Of a stretch of DNA of 64,000 nucleotides, positions 1 through 10,000 are shown piece after piece (the first letter of the stretch is position 1; each line of letters begins with the position of its first letter). Below the pieces are notes generated by a model. That model searched no databases. It saw nothing but the letters and a program-made list of their open reading frames with translations, and was not told the origin of the DNA. The position numbers were made by a program, and so were the translations under genes. The stretch spans positions 2,705,001 through 2,769,000 of the forward strand of contig NZ_LT629741.1 of assembly GCF_900105135.1 (NCBI RefSeq), given 5' to 3'. The DNA comes from Gramella sp. MAR_2010_147 (GTDB taxonomy: Bacteria > Bacteroidota > Bacteroidia > Flavobacteriales > Flavobacteriaceae).

Positions 1-374
1 CAGGAATTGTAACTGGTAGTGTTAATAATACAAGTGAGGCCAATGGAGATGTTGTGGTAGCTTATGCTTATCTTGAAGGAGCGTTTGAAGAATCAGAAAC
101 AAATATGAATGGCGAAGGAGTAAACTTCTCAAACGCGGTGAGTAGTTCTGTTGTTTCAGATCCCAATGGAGAATTTGAGATCCACTTTCTTGAGGAAGGC
201 GATTATGAATTACATTTCGCTTCTTACTCCGATGAAGATTCAGATGGTAAACTTGAATTCACGAGTATGGTAGAGGCGAATACGGCCAGTAATATAGATT
301 TGAGCGGATTTACTGTAGGAGCTAATTCTGAAGTTAATCTTCAAATTTCCTTTACAGGTCTTTTAGGCTTGTAA
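1..374 (+). CDS. C-terminal part of a secreted/lipoprotein, probably DUF4382 family (partial)
   Basis: The reading frame is open from the left edge (first full codon at base 3) to TAA at 372-374, so only about the last 123 residues are present. They look like a beta-rich carboxypeptidase-regulatory-like module: a stretch of the form AYAYLEGAFEESE, then an alternating hydrophobic segment around LEEGDYELHF, then an acidic tail. In Flavobacteriaceae this arrangement typically ends DUF4382 lipoproteins, which is the basis of the call and is from memory. The N-terminus, any signal peptide and the true start lie outside the window. A strong hairpin terminator follows within about 20 bases, so this is the last gene of its transcript. 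Confidence 0.5.
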   Translation, partial: GIVTGSVNNTSEANGDVVVAYAYLEGAFEESETNMNGEGVNFSNAVSSSVVSDPNGEFEIHFLEEGDYELHFASYSDEDSDGKLEFTSMVEANTASNIDLSGFTVGANSEVNLQISFTGLLGL

Positions 375-395
375 TCCTAGAAAATATGAAATTAG

Positions 396-426
396 AAAGC
401 CCCCGTTAATCGCGGGGGCTTTTTTT
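396..426. terminator. Bidirectional rho-independent terminator between the left-edge gene and gltD
   Basis: A 10-bp GC-rich stem (396-405 with 413-422, core GCCCCCG/CGGGGGC) has an A run on its left and a T run on its right. It can stop transcription of the left-edge gene on + and of gltD on -. The gltD stop codon lies at its edge. Confidence 0.85.
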
Positions 427-1885
427 ATAGGGTAGGAAGATCGCCCTCTCCTTTTATGGGTAATTTTGATTTCCCCATGAGGAACTTATCCACATGATGT
501 GCTGCCTCTCGACCTTCAGAGATTGCCCAAACTATAAGGGACTGACCTCTTCTCATATCTCCGGCAACGAAAATATTCTTTATATTAGTTCTATAGTTTT
601 TAGCGCCTTTTATATTAGTTCTAGCATCTAATTCAAGACCTAATTTTTCACTTAGTGTCTTTTCAGGACCCGTGAATCCTAGAGATAGTAATGCAAGATC
701 ACAAGGCCATTCTTTTTCAGAATCAGAGACTTCTTTTAATTCGGGTCTTTGGCCGGGTCTTCTTACCCATTCTACTTCTACAGTTTTAAGAGCCTTCAAA
801 TTTCCATTTGGATCTTTTACAAATTCTTTTGTTTGGATACTCCAGTTTCTATTCACACCTTCTTCATGAGAAGAACTTGTACTTAAGGTAAAAGGCCAGT
901 AAGGCCAGGGGTTTTCTATTGTTCTGGACTCTGCTGGTATTGGAAGAATTTCAAAATTAGTTACAGAAGTAGCTCCATGCCTGTTGGAAGTTCCCACGCA
1001 ATCAGATCCTGTATCACCACCTCCAATTACAATCACATTTTTGCCCTTTGCATTCAATTTTTCTTCAACTTCATGAAGTCCGTCTACAGCTTCATTGTTA
1101 TGTTTTAAGAATTCCATCGCCTGGACAACACCTTTAGCATCTGCACCTGGAATTGGAAGTTCCCTTCTTGAAGTAGCACCACCACAGAGAACTACGGCAT
1201 CAAAGTTTTTTAATTCTGCTACATCATAATTTTTACCAACTTCAATATTTGTTTTAAACTCAATTCCTTCAGCTATCATTTGTTCCAAACGACGGTCGAT
1301 CACTTTCTTTTCCATTTTAAAATCTGGAATTCCGTACCTTAATAAGCCACCGATCTTTGCATCACGTTCAAAAACAGTCACATGGTGCCCTGCTCTATTT
1401 AATTGTTGCGCGGCTGCCAGACCAGCAGGTCCTGAGCCAATAACCGCAGTTTTTTTACCCGTACGATTTGCAGGCGGTTCAGGCTTTATCCAGCCTTCTT
1501 TAAAGCCTCGCTCCACAATATACTTCTCAATCATTTCAATGGCCACAGGGGGCTCTATAATGCCTAATACACAGGCCGACTCACATGGTGCCGGACATAA
1601 TCTTCCTGTAAACTCCGGAAAATTATTGGTGGCATGTAATATTTTCAGTGCTTTTTGCCATTCATTGCGATAAACCGCATCATTAAAGTCTGGAATTAGA
1701 TTCCCAAGCGGGCAACCACTATGGCAGAATGGAATCCCACAATCCATGCATCGTCCACCTTGTTTTTTAAGTTCTTCGGTGGGAAGCTCTTTATGAAATT
1801 CTTTATAGTTCTTAACCCTTTCTTCGGGTTTGATATCTTCTTCCTGGATACGATCGTATTCTAAAAATCCTCTTATTTCACCCAT
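425..1885 (-). CDS. gltD: Glutamate synthase (NADPH) small subunit
   Basis: Flavoprotein subunit of glutamate synthase: it takes electrons from NADPH via FAD and low-potential 4Fe-4S clusters and passes them to GltB, which makes glutamate from glutamine and 2-oxoglutarate in the cytoplasm. The N-terminal ferredoxin-like part shows the cysteine groups CMDCGIPFCHSGCPLGN and CPAPCESAC. The FAD dinucleotide fold shows GSGPAGLAAA near residue 150 and the NADPH fold GGGDTGSDCVG near residue 290. The length of 486 residues is normal. It starts 2 bases after the gltB stop, so gltB-gltD is one operon read leftward. Nothing is missing. Confidence 0.97.
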   Translation of the reverse strand: MGEIRGFLEYDRIQEEDIKPEERVKNYKEFHKELPTEELKKQGGRCMDCGIPFCHSGCPLGNLIPDFNDAVYRNEWQKALKILHATNNFPEFTGRLCPAPCESACVLGIIEPPVAIEMIEKYIVERGFKEGWIKPEPPANRTGKKTAVIGSGPAGLAAAQQLNRAGHHVTVFERDAKIGGLLRYGIPDFKMEKKVIDRRLEQMIAEGIEFKTNIEVGKNYDVAELKNFDAVVLCGGATSRRELPIPGADAKGVVQAMEFLKHNNEAVDGLHEVEEKLNAKGKNVIVIGGGDTGSDCVGTSNRHGATSVTNFEILPIPAESRTIENPWPYWPFTLSTSSSHEEGVNRNWSIQTKEFVKDPNGNLKALKTVEVEWVRRPGQRPELKEVSDSEKEWPCDLALLSLGFTGPEKTLSEKLGLELDARTNIKGAKNYRTNIKNIFVAGDMRRGQSLIVWAISEGREAAHHVDKFLMGKSKLPIKGEGDLPTL

Positions 1886-1887
1886 TC

Positions 1888-4800
1888 TTATGCTGTTTTA
1901 AGATCTACCTCTTCTTCTTTTCGTTTTTCTGCTTCAATCTTTTGAAGCGCTTTTTTATACTCTGTAGGCATTACCTTTATAAATCCTTTTGAAGTCTGCT
2001 CCCAATTATTTAAAATTTCTTTAGCCACTTCACTTTCGGTATACTGATAATGCTTCACGATAAGCTCTTCCAGTTCCTGTAAATTATTTTCAGAAGGAGC
2101 TTCCAGTTCTATCATTTCCATATTGAAATTATTCCTGTCCAGATTATTCTCCAGATCAAAAATGTAAGCAATTCCACCGCTCATTCCGGCAGCAAAATTT
2201 CTACCTATTTCTCCTAGAATTACGGCTACCCCACCGGTCATATATTCACAACCATGGTCTCCAATTCCTTCTATTACAGCCTTGGCTCCAGAGTTTCTAA
2301 CACAAAAACGTTCTCCTCCAATTCCGTTTATATATGCTTCACCGGTTACAGCTCCGTACAAGGCAACATTCCCAATAATGATGTTTTCATTAGATTTAAA
2401 GGTTGCTTCTTTAGGTTTTCTAATTGAAAGTACTGCTCCGGAAAGTCCTTTACCAAAATAATCATTGGAATTACCTTCAATATTCAGGTTTAAACCTTTG
2501 GCAGCAAATGCGCCGAAACTTTGACCGGCTGATCCATTAAAATTCAGCGTTAAAGTATTTTTCGGTAATCCTATAGAACCGTGAATTTTGGAAATTTCAT
2601 TACTAATGATCGTTCCGGTAGTTCGGTTGGTGTTACTAATGGGATAACTAAGTGTTACAGGTTCTTTCCTGTAAATCGCCGGATGCGCCTGTCTTAAAAT
2701 TTCAAAATCCAGCACCCCTTCAATATTATGCAGTTGCTTTTCAGTATTTGAAAGCGGCACACCAGGCTTGATATTAGGTTTGTGAAGGATGTTAGAAAGG
2801 TCAATTCCCTGGGCTTTATAATGCTTAATGGCTTTATTGGTATCCAGTTTTTGAGACTGACCTACCATTTCTTTCATACTTCTAAAGCCTAATTGAGCCA
2901 TGATTTCTCTCAATTCCTGTGCAATGAAATACATGAAATTGATCACATTTTCAGGAGTTCCTTTAAAATTCTTACGGAGCTCAGGATCCTGAGTGGCAAT
3001 ACCCACGGGACAGGTGTTCAGATGACAGGCACGCATCATGATGCATCCCGTTGCAACAAGAGGAGCCGTAGAGAATCCAAATTCTTCAGCACCTAGTAGA
3101 CAGGCAATCGCCACGTCACGACCTGTTTTTAACTGTCCATCACATTCCACAACAATTCTACTTCTTAGATTGTTTAATAAGAGCGTTTGCTGTGCTTCAG
3201 CAACTCCAAGTTCCCACGGTAATCCCGCGTGTCGCAAGGAAGTTAATGGAGAAGCTCCTGTACCTCCATCATAGCCCGAAATAAGGACTACATCGGCTTT
3301 TGCTTTCGCTACACCAGCGGCAATAGTACCAACGCCAACCTTTGAAACCAGTTTTACATTGATACGTGCCTCTCTATTAGCATTTTTAAGATCAAAAATT
3401 AACTGCGCCAAATCCTCAATAGAATAAATATCATGGTGAGGAGGAGGGGAGATCAATCCTACATATGGCGTAGAATTTCTCGTTTTCGCAATATCCGGAT
3501 TTACTTTTGCTCCGGGTAATTGTCCACCTTCCCCGGGTTTAGCTCCCTGAGCCATCTTTATTTGAATCTCACCTGCACTGGAGAGATAGTCTATACTCAC
3601 CCCAAATCTTCCTGAAGCTACCTGTTTAATAGCAGAATTTCTCCAGTTTCCATTAATGTCTTTCTGAAAACGATCGGCATCTTCACCACCTTCACCAGAA
3701 TTACTTTTCCCCTTGATTCGGTTCATGGCAATGGCCAAATTCTCGTGTGCTTCTTTGCTTATAGATCCAAAAGACATAGCGCCAGTTTTAAATCTTTTTA
3801 CGATCTCCGTCCACGGCTCAACTTCTTCAATTGGAACTGGATTTAGTTCCTTGAATTTGAACATTCCCCTTATGGTCATAAGCTTTTCATTCTGCTCATT
3901 GATGATGTTGGAATATTCAGTATAGGTTTCGTATGAATTCTGTTTTACAGCTTGCTGAAGTTTTGCAACGCTGGCAGGATTAAAAACATGACGTTCTCCA
4001 TTTCTTCTCCAGCGGTAATCTCCTCCCATTTCAAGATCCAGATCGGTTTCAGTTTCGGGTGGAAAGAAAGCGTGTTGATAACGTTTTTGAATTTCCTTCT
4101 CTACTTCGTAAAGGCCAATACCTTCGATTCTTGTGGGTGTATTACAAAAATATTTATTGACGAATTTCTTATTAAGCCCTAAAATTTCAAAGATCTGTGA
4201 TCCCCGATAGGAGAGAAGTGTTGAAATACCAATTTTGTTCATAATTTTCACGATCCCTTTTCCGATGGCGATATTGAAATTTTCAACGGCTACTTCAGGA
4301 TCTTTTACATCGATCTCCTTTCTTTCTACAAGGTCGTAGATCACTTCATTAACCATATAAGGATTAATGGCACTTGCTCCATATCCAAATAAAGCAGCAA
4401 AATGATGTGGTTCCCGTGGTTCGGCAGATTCTATTACTATGCCGAAAGAAGACCTTTTATTATGGTCTTTCGCCCGATGGTGTACAAATGAACAGGCCAG
4501 TAACGATGGAATTGGAGCCAGTTTTGGGTTTACATTCCTGTCTGAAAGTATGATCACATTACAACCATCATCTACAGCATGTTTAATTTCTGTGATCATT
4601 TCCTCCAAACGATCCTCAAGACCGTTCATGCCTTTCTCAGCTTCATAAAGCATAGAAATTGACTTTGCCTTAAAGCCGGGATAATCTATATATTTTATCT
4701 TGTCAAGATCCTCATTGGAAATAACTGGATTCTGAATTTTCAATTTTTTACACTGCTCGGGAATAATTTTGAACAGGTTAATATCTTCTCCAACAGAGAG

Positions 4801-6411
4801 GCTTATATCGGTCACTATTTCTTCCCGGATCCCGTCTAGTGGCGGATTGGTCACCTGCGCAAAAAGCTGCTTGAAATAATTGAATAATAGTTGTGGTTTA
4901 TCAGAGAGTACTGCCAAAGGAATATCGGTACCCATAGAACCAATAGCTTCTTTAGCCTGAGAGGCCATAGGCGATATGATCGTGGAGATATCTTCATAGG
5001 TATATCCAAAAAGTTTGAGTCTTGTGATATACGGGATGTCTTCCACAGGCGTTTTATTACCAGTATAAGGTACCTCTGCCAGGGGCAACAGGTTCTCGTC
5101 AAGCCAGTTCCTATAAGGTCTTTCTGTAACAATTTTCTCTTTTACTTCTTCATCCTCAATAATTCGACCTTCAATCATATCGACTAGAAACATCCTTCCA
5201 GGTTCCAGTCTACCATGTTTTAGTACATTTTCCGGCTTGATGTCCAATACACCGGTTTCAGATGACATTACTACATACCCATCTTTGGTAACCGTATATC
5301 TTGAAGGACGTAATCCATTTCTATCGAGTAAGGCACCTATATAATTTCCATCGGTAAACGGAATAGATGCCGGCCCATCCCATGGTTCCATGATACAGGC
5401 ATTATATTCGTAGAATGCTTTTTTCTTATCCTTCATAGAAGGATTCTTTTCCCAGGCTTCCGGAACCATCATCATGATAGCTTCGGGCAGGGATCTCCCG
5501 GTTTGTAGCAGGAGCTCTAATGCCATATCCATAGAAGCGGAATCAGATTTCCCTTCCATAGTAATAGGAACTATCTTTTTGATGTCTTCTCCAAAAGTGT
5601 CGCTTTCAAAAAGCTCTTCCCGGGCTTTCATTCTACTCAGGTTACCACGCAGGGTATTAATTTCCCCATTGTGACACATATATCTAAATGGTTGTGCCAG
5701 GTCCCAGGTTGGGAAGGTGTTGGTTGAAAATCGCTGGTGCACCAGAGCCAGTTTTGTGATCACATCTGGATCATTAAGGTCTTTATAATATTCATTGATA
5801 TCCTGGGGCATCAAAAGACCTTTATATATAATGGTATTGGTGGAAAGACTTGAGAAGTAAAAATATTCACTCTCGGCAAGACCAGAATTTTCAATGTTGT
5901 GTTCTGCGATCTTACGGGCTGTATAAAGCTTGGCATTAAAATCCCGATCTTCCAGTTTTTCAGGACGTCCAACAAAAACCTGCTGAATTGCAGGTTCTAC
6001 ATTACTTGCCATTTTACCCAGACAGGAATGATTTACCGGAACTTTTCTCCATCCAAGCACTTGCAATTGCTGTTTTTTAATTTCTTTTTCAAAAGTATCT
6101 TTACAGATCGCTGCCTGGCTCTTATTCTTTGGAAGAAAGACCATCCCAACCGCATATTCCCGGGACCCGGGTAAATTGAATTCACATACTTTTTTAAAGA
6201 ATTCGTGCGGTACTTCAATAAGAATACCAGCACCATCCCCTGTTTTTCCATCAGCACTTACGGCACCTCTATGTTCTAGCCGAACAAGGATATCTATAGC
6301 CTTATGAATTATATTATTAGTTCTTTCTCCGTTAAGATTACAAATAAATCCCGCTCCACAATTATCTCTCTCATAAAGAGGGGAGTAGAGTCCCTGTTCT
6401 TTCATTTTCAT
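1888..6411 (-). CDS. gltB: Glutamate synthase large subunit
   Basis: Large subunit of glutamate synthase: the N-terminal glutamine amidotransferase releases ammonia, which is channelled to the FMN site and condensed with 2-oxoglutarate. The nucleophile is Cys18 in DNCGAGF; if the second Met (residue 3) is the true start this becomes Cys16, and a short leader is normally removed. The FMN domain has the GGEGGED and AKPGEGGQLPG segments. The 3Fe-4S cluster is seen as CIMMRACHLNTCPVG. The C-terminal glycine-rich beta-helix (GXGXG) contains the segment MTGGVAVILG. Its 1507 residues are close to the usual 1480-1520. It is the first gene of the gltBD operon; no clear promoter was found upstream. Confidence 0.97.
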   Translation of the reverse strand: MKMKEQGLYSPLYERDNCGAGFICNLNGERTNNIIHKAIDILVRLEHRGAVSADGKTGDGAGILIEVPHEFFKKVCEFNLPGSREYAVGMVFLPKNKSQAAICKDTFEKEIKKQQLQVLGWRKVPVNHSCLGKMASNVEPAIQQVFVGRPEKLEDRDFNAKLYTARKIAEHNIENSGLAESEYFYFSSLSTNTIIYKGLLMPQDINEYYKDLNDPDVITKLALVHQRFSTNTFPTWDLAQPFRYMCHNGEINTLRGNLSRMKAREELFESDTFGEDIKKIVPITMEGKSDSASMDMALELLLQTGRSLPEAIMMMVPEAWEKNPSMKDKKKAFYEYNACIMEPWDGPASIPFTDGNYIGALLDRNGLRPSRYTVTKDGYVVMSSETGVLDIKPENVLKHGRLEPGRMFLVDMIEGRIIEDEEVKEKIVTERPYRNWLDENLLPLAEVPYTGNKTPVEDIPYITRLKLFGYTYEDISTIISPMASQAKEAIGSMGTDIPLAVLSDKPQLLFNYFKQLFAQVTNPPLDGIREEIVTDISLSVGEDINLFKIIPEQCKKLKIQNPVISNEDLDKIKYIDYPGFKAKSISMLYEAEKGMNGLEDRLEEMITEIKHAVDDGCNVIILSDRNVNPKLAPIPSLLACSFVHHRAKDHNKRSSFGIVIESAEPREPHHFAALFGYGASAINPYMVNEVIYDLVERKEIDVKDPEVAVENFNIAIGKGIVKIMNKIGISTLLSYRGSQIFEILGLNKKFVNKYFCNTPTRIEGIGLYEVEKEIQKRYQHAFFPPETETDLDLEMGGDYRWRRNGERHVFNPASVAKLQQAVKQNSYETYTEYSNIINEQNEKLMTIRGMFKFKELNPVPIEEVEPWTEIVKRFKTGAMSFGSISKEAHENLAIAMNRIKGKSNSGEGGEDADRFQKDINGNWRNSAIKQVASGRFGVSIDYLSSAGEIQIKMAQGAKPGEGGQLPGAKVNPDIAKTRNSTPYVGLISPPPHHDIYSIEDLAQLIFDLKNANREARINVKLVSKVGVGTIAAGVAKAKADVVLISGYDGGTGASPLTSLRHAGLPWELGVAEAQQTLLLNNLRSRIVVECDGQLKTGRDVAIACLLGAEEFGFSTAPLVATGCIMMRACHLNTCPVGIATQDPELRKNFKGTPENVINFMYFIAQELREIMAQLGFRSMKEMVGQSQKLDTNKAIKHYKAQGIDLSNILHKPNIKPGVPLSNTEKQLHNIEGVLDFEILRQAHPAIYRKEPVTLSYPISNTNRTTGTIISNEISKIHGSIGLPKNTLTLNFNGSAGQSFGAFAAKGLNLNIEGNSNDYFGKGLSGAVLSIRKPKEATFKSNENIIIGNVALYGAVTGEAYINGIGGERFCVRNSGAKAVIEGIGDHGCEYMTGGVAVILGEIGRNFAAGMSGGIAYIFDLENNLDRNNFNMEMIELEAPSENNLQELEELIVKHYQYTESEVAKEILNNWEQTSKGFIKVMPTEYKKALQKIEAEKRKEEEVDLKTA

Positions 6412-6830
6412 ACGTGTTCATTCTGAATTATTCTGTTAAAGTTAAATAAAAGCCAATGAACTTTAAAAACATTAAGAAGCTTTAAATCAAGTTTTTAGGA
6501 ATTGCTAAAATGAAGCTAAGAAAATATGAATATGGAAAAATATCGTTCTTAATTTGAGAAATAGATAATGCATTTCACTATTTATTTTAGACTGAAGGAG
6601 AAAACTATTAATTTTAGAATTAGCTGAATTTCCATTTAGCAATTAGATGATACTGAATTCTGAAATTAATAGAGCCAACTTTACTTTCAATTCCTTTTTT
6701 ACAGGATTTCCCCCAACAGTTTTTAACGCTAAAATTTTTAATAAAAGTAGTTTTTGAGCTAACTTTAAGAGATTTTGATGGGCACTAAACCATCATTGAA
6801 ACATTGTGTAGGTTGATTTTGAGAATAGTT

Positions 6831-6849
6831 ACTGGATTATTTATCCAGT
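6831..6849. repeat. Short perfect inverted repeat (ACTGGAT-N5-ATCCAGT)
   Basis: Seven-base arms, 6831-6837 and 6843-6849, flank a TATTT loop. There is no T run behind it, so an operator or an mRNA-leader hairpin is more likely than a terminator. It sits about 180 bases before the exoprotein start. It could be chance in AT-rich DNA. Confidence 0.35.
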
Positions 6850-6913
6850 TGTAATTGTCAGGGATATCTTCTGGATATAATTTTCTTTCTTCTTTTTCTT
6901 TGAAGAAGAGATG

Positions 6914-6925
6914 TTTCTTCCCCCC
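6914..6925 (+). promoter_or_regulatory. C-rich leader motif TTTCTTCCCCCC, copy 1
   Basis: This 12-base string stands about 104 bases before the start at 7029 and recurs exactly at 11130-11141, about 171 bases before the second exoprotein start. A run of six C is unusual in this AT-rich DNA. A shared regulatory or leader element is an inference. Confidence 0.35.
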
Positions 6926-7028
6926 TCTTCAGATTTAGTATAATCATATTCATTTTTTATGCCCTAAGCCATACTGTCTCCATACTGTTTATGGGAGTAA
7001 ATATCATTCTAATTTTAATATCAATCGT

Positions 7029-10000
7029 ATGGAAATTATTACATCCCGGATGGGGTCTGCAAAGATTCCTATCCTAAATGAAAAAGACAGGGAACCTGTT
7101 GTGGGTTCTGTTATGAAACAATTATCCAAAAATTGGAGCCTGTTTTTAACAGTAGCTTTTTTACTTTTTGGATATCAGGAAGCGTTAATTGCACAAACTA
7201 ATATTAAGGGACTTGTACCTGTTTTACAACCTCTGGGCGGTCACAATATTGATGGGAATGCATATGTAAATGTTAATGGTGAACCCGGAGGGGACTGGCT
7301 CTTTGAGTTTGGGACAGATCCTGTGAACAAGAATCCAGGAGGAGTATTTCCTCCTTCAGCATCAGACGGGATTGCAGAGGGAATTCCAGATGTTCCGTTT
7401 CCAGATGATTTTTATCTCTATCCCGGGCAAACCACTTTTTTTAGAGATAATATTACTAATAATGATCCTACCATTTTTACCAGCTCCAACAAAATAAATG
7501 ACAATCCCAACACCTATACCTGGGGAACAGGATCTTCACCTAATAAAAACGAGATTCAAAATGCGATCTCGCATTTTTCATTCGCCGATCCCAATTTACC
7601 TCACGGAAATGAAGGAGACCTCTGGTTAATCTTTGCCGCAGACCGGCAGGTAACAAATGGGAGTAGCTATATAGATTTTGAAATTCTTCAGAAACCATTA
7701 ACTGCAGAGCCTGGTGGAACCTTTACATCCTTGGGAACAGAAGGGGGTAGAACGCTTGGAGATATCCTTATCACTATTGAATTTACCAATGGAGGAGGAG
7801 CAGCAAAAGTTGTGACCAGGCGCTGGGTGGCTAACGGAAACGGTTTTATTTATGAAATATTCACACCGGTTATGGGAACCATTTTTGGTACTGAAAACGA
7901 TGTGGCTACCATTGTACCTTATTCTATCTATTTTCAGGATCCTATTAATCCAGCTGGTTTTTATCAATACTCTATCAACCAGTGGGCAGAAGGAGCCGTA
8001 AATGTTACTTCCTTTTTTCCTGAAGATGCTTGTGTGAATTTGAGTACTTTATTCGTAAGAACCCGAACTTCTGGTAATTCAACTCAGTCTGAGTTAAAAG
8101 ACTTTCCAGGTAAACCAATTCAAATTACCATAGACCTTACTCCTCCAGCACCGCAACTTACAGATGTTTCGGCTTGTGATTTATGGGATGATACACTTAT
8201 CGCTGAAGGCTGCGAAGGTACCGTTAATTGGTACGCTCAGGAAGAAGGTGGTTCTTCAATTCATACAGGTGCAAATTTTTCACCTGGCGAAATTACCGAA
8301 ACTACCTCATATTGGGCAAGTTGTACGGTTAATGAATGTGAGGGCCCAAGAGCGAAGGTGACAATTACAATTTATGACTCACCTGCTATAGAAATTGGCT
8401 CTACAGATATAAGTTGTTTTGGAGAAGATGATGGAGTAGTATCTATTGCCAGTGCGAGTGGATATGATCTTCTGGAACTGTATCAGGTAAATAATGAAGG
8501 AGATGATAATTTTATAGACAGTAATACAGATGGAAGTAATTTTACAGGTCTTGGACCTGGTGAGTATTATGTGGTCGCTTCACTTGAGGCAGAAGCAGAG
8601 CTTACTTGTTCCACAACCAGTAATACTGTTGAAATTGAAGAGCCACCACTTCTGGAACTGGTTTTAGATGATGTGATAGATGTTAACTGTTTTGGCTTTG
8701 CCGATGGAGCTATTTCTATAACCGCTTCGGGTGGAACCGGAGCCTATACTTATGATTGGGAAGATATTGAAGGTGATGATAACGTGGAAGATAGATCAGG
8801 TCTTATCGCCGGGTCTTATTCTGTAACCGTTACCGATGATAATGGTTGTACTGCAAGCCTGAATGATATTATGGTAGCCGAGCCAACAGAATTGATGGCT
8901 CAGGTAGATGAAGTGACCCATGTTAGCTGTTTTGGATTTTCCGATGGAGCCATAGATATTTCGGTTAGTGGAGGTACTCCTCCTTATTCCTATGATTGGG
9001 ATGATATCGCCGAAGAAAATGAGCCGGAAGACAGAACAGGTCTTTTCGCAGGCACTTATTCCGTAATCATTACAGATGATAATGGATGTGAAGTAAGTCT
9101 TGACGATATTCTGGTGGATGAACCAACAGAATTGACTGCCCAGGTAGATAATATAGTAGACGCAACTTGTAGTGGCTTCGAGAACGGAGAGATCTATATA
9201 AGTGCTAGTGGAGGAACCCCTCCTTATACTTATGATTGGGCCGATCTTGAAGGTGATGATAATGTGGAAGATCGAATTGGTGTTGCCGCAGGATTCTATT
9301 CAGTAGTGATTACAGATGCAAATGGATGTACTACAGAACTTGAAGATATTGAATTGGAAGATCCTTCAGATCTTGAAGCTCAGGTAGATTCTGTGGAAGA
9401 TGTGAGTTGTTTTGGATTTAGTGATGGAGCTATTAATATAAGTGTGAGTGGAGGAACTCCTCCATATACTTATAACTGGGATGATCTTGAAGGAGACGAT
9501 AATCCGGAAGACCGTACAGGAATTACTGCCGGATCATATTCTGTAACTATTACAGATGATAATGGTTGTATCTATAGTCTTAACGACATTCTGGTTAATG
9601 AGCCACCCGCTTTACAGGGTGAAGTTTCAGATTCTATGAATCCAACATGCTTCGGATTTACAGATGGCTTTATAGATATAACTATTAGCGGAGGTACACC
9701 ACCTTATACCTATGATTGGGCCGATCTTGAAGGTGACAATAACCCTGCAGACAGGACTAATATTGGTGGAGGATCGTATAACGTGACAGCCACCGATGCT
9801 AATGGTTGTGAATTCAAGCTGGAGAATATCATGCTTGATGAACCATTGAAACTTATGGTAGATCTAGTACCCACTCCAGAAAGTTGTGAATTCAATGATG
9901 GAGTGATTACGGTGAATGCTTCTGGAGGCACATCTCCTTACGAGTTTTCTTTAGATGGAGTATCATATCAATTATCTAATATGTTTGACGGATTGGCTGC

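Larger units (their letters stand above)
6412..7028. other. 617-bp divergent intergenic region between gltB and the first giant exoprotein
   Basis: AT-rich, with no convincing coding sequence on either strand. It must hold the promoters of gltB (leftward) and of the exoprotein gene (rightward), but no good TTG-N19-TAnnTTTG pair was found. It contains a short perfect inverted repeat at 6831-6849, the 12-mer CTAAAATTTTTA at 6729-6740 and the 12-mer TTTCTTCCCCCC at 6914-6925. The two 12-mers also occur, in the same order, in front of the second exoprotein gene. Confidence 0.6.
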